From positions 1 through 6,063 of the forward strand of contig WJKZ01000025.1 of assembly GCA_014728785.1 (NCBI GenBank): DNA of 6,063 nucleotides, in the 5' to 3' direction. The notes below the pieces were generated by a model that searched no databases, was not told where the DNA came from, and saw only the letters and a program-made list of their open reading frames with translations. This DNA is from Candidatus Omnitrophota bacterium. GTDB lineage: Bacteria; Omnitrophota; Gorgyraeia; Duberdicusellales; 4484-171. Within the stretch, counting starts at the first letter, position 1. Each line of letters starts with the position of its first letter. Below are positions 5,997 to 6,063 of the stretch, in pieces. The position numbers and the translations under genes are program-made.

Positions 5997-6032
5997 GGGT
6001 AGGTTCCCGAGTGGCCAAAGGGGACAGACTGT
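5997..6032 (+). tRNA. tRNA-Tyr 5' half, interrupted in the anticodon
   Basis: GGGTAGG (5997-6003) forms a 5' acceptor strand, TT follows, then a D arm CCC-GAGTGGCCAAA-GGG (6006-6022). The anticodon-stem strand ACAGA (6024-6028) and the loop start CTGT (6029-6032) come next. This is characteristic of bacterial tRNA-Tyr, whose anticodon loop normally continues CTGTAAA with anticodon GTA. Here G34 and U35 are present, but the expected AAATCTGT is replaced by a GC-rich palindrome that runs to the window end. The 3' half (long variable arm, T arm, acceptor 3' strand) is not visible. Its place behind tRNA-Thr(UGU) fits the common Thr-Tyr-Gly-Thr cluster. It could be an interrupted gene, an inactivated copy, or an intact gene whose assembly ends wrongly. 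Confidence 0.75.
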
Positions 6033-6063
6033 TCCGCCGAAGGCGGATCCGCCTTCAGCGGAA
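6032..6063 (+). repeat. 32-nt near-perfect palindrome at the window end
   Basis: The left arm TTCCGCCGAAGGCGG (6032-6046) and right arm CCGCCTTCAGCGGAA (6049-6063) pair at 14 of 15 positions, with one C-A mismatch and a two-base centre (AT). The middle contains GGCGGATCCGCC, a perfect 12-nt palindrome. Its GC content is far above the flanking spacer. It looks like a dispersed REP-like palindromic unit, but no second copy lies in this window. No T-tract is visible, so I do not call a terminator. The first T may belong to the tRNA or to the repeat. Confidence 0.75.

Noticed and set aside
6032..6063. Rho-independent terminator
   Set aside because: The hairpin is strong, but no T-tract is visible and it sits in the middle of a tRNA gene.
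6029..6063. Group I intron in tRNA-Tyr
   Set aside because: The position in the anticodon loop is suggestive, but the visible 32 nt are a simple palindrome with no recognisable intron core, and the rest is outside the window. It is kept only as one possibility in the finding.
1..6063. CRISPR array, prophage, transposase, toxin-antitoxin or defence genes
   Set aside because: All sizeable coding frames are conserved housekeeping genes. The only repeats are the short spacer units and the terminal palindrome.

Overview
The window is a compact, single-strand (+) bacterial operon made of housekeeping genes, followed by the start of a tRNA cluster. The order is ftsH (5' end cut by the window edge), folP, cdaA (diadenylate cyclase), a 45-codon gene encoding only the membrane anchor of a YbbR/CdaR protein, pdxJ, acpS, nnrD, tRNA-Thr(UGU) and the first half of a tRNA-Tyr. 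Gaps between protein genes run from -38 to +31 nt. I see no internal promoter or terminator, so one long transcript is the simplest reading.

Organism: a Gram-negative-type bacterium of moderate GC content, probably from an uncultivated lineage. The order ftsH-folP-cdaA-ybbR-(glmM)-pdxJ-acpS-nnrD resembles that of Deltaproteobacteria and related deep-branching groups. The FtsH has a GPPGCGKT Walker A and a GLGGGHDEREQT segment, which I associate with the PVC superphylum. Candidatus Omnitrophota is my best guess, made from memory of the families and not from a search. The tRNA order Thr(UGU)-Tyr matches the start of the classic Thr-Tyr-Gly-Thr-tuf cluster, so tuf/secE/nusG may lie just beyond the window.

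Layout: 1-1737 is the membrane AAA+ protease. 1769-2977 is dihydropteroate synthase with a long N-terminal extension. 2977-3879 is the cyclic-di-AMP module, with an apparently intact cyclase but a regulator reduced to its anchor. 3893-5794 holds three cofactor genes: vitamin B6 synthesis, 4'-phosphopantetheine transfer to acyl carrier protein, and NAD(P)H-hydrate repair. 5806-5881 is tRNA-Thr. 5882-5996 is an AT-rich spacer of degenerate short repeats. 5997-6032 is a tRNA-Tyr 5' half, broken inside the anticodon by a 32-nt GC-rich palindrome that runs to the last base.

The most notable points are the anchor-only CdaR-like microprotein beside cdaA, with no YbbR repeats and no glmM before pdxJ, and the palindrome that interrupts tRNA-Tyr at the window end. 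The second may be a real insertion or an assembly edge effect. No phage, transposon, CRISPR or defence genes are visible.
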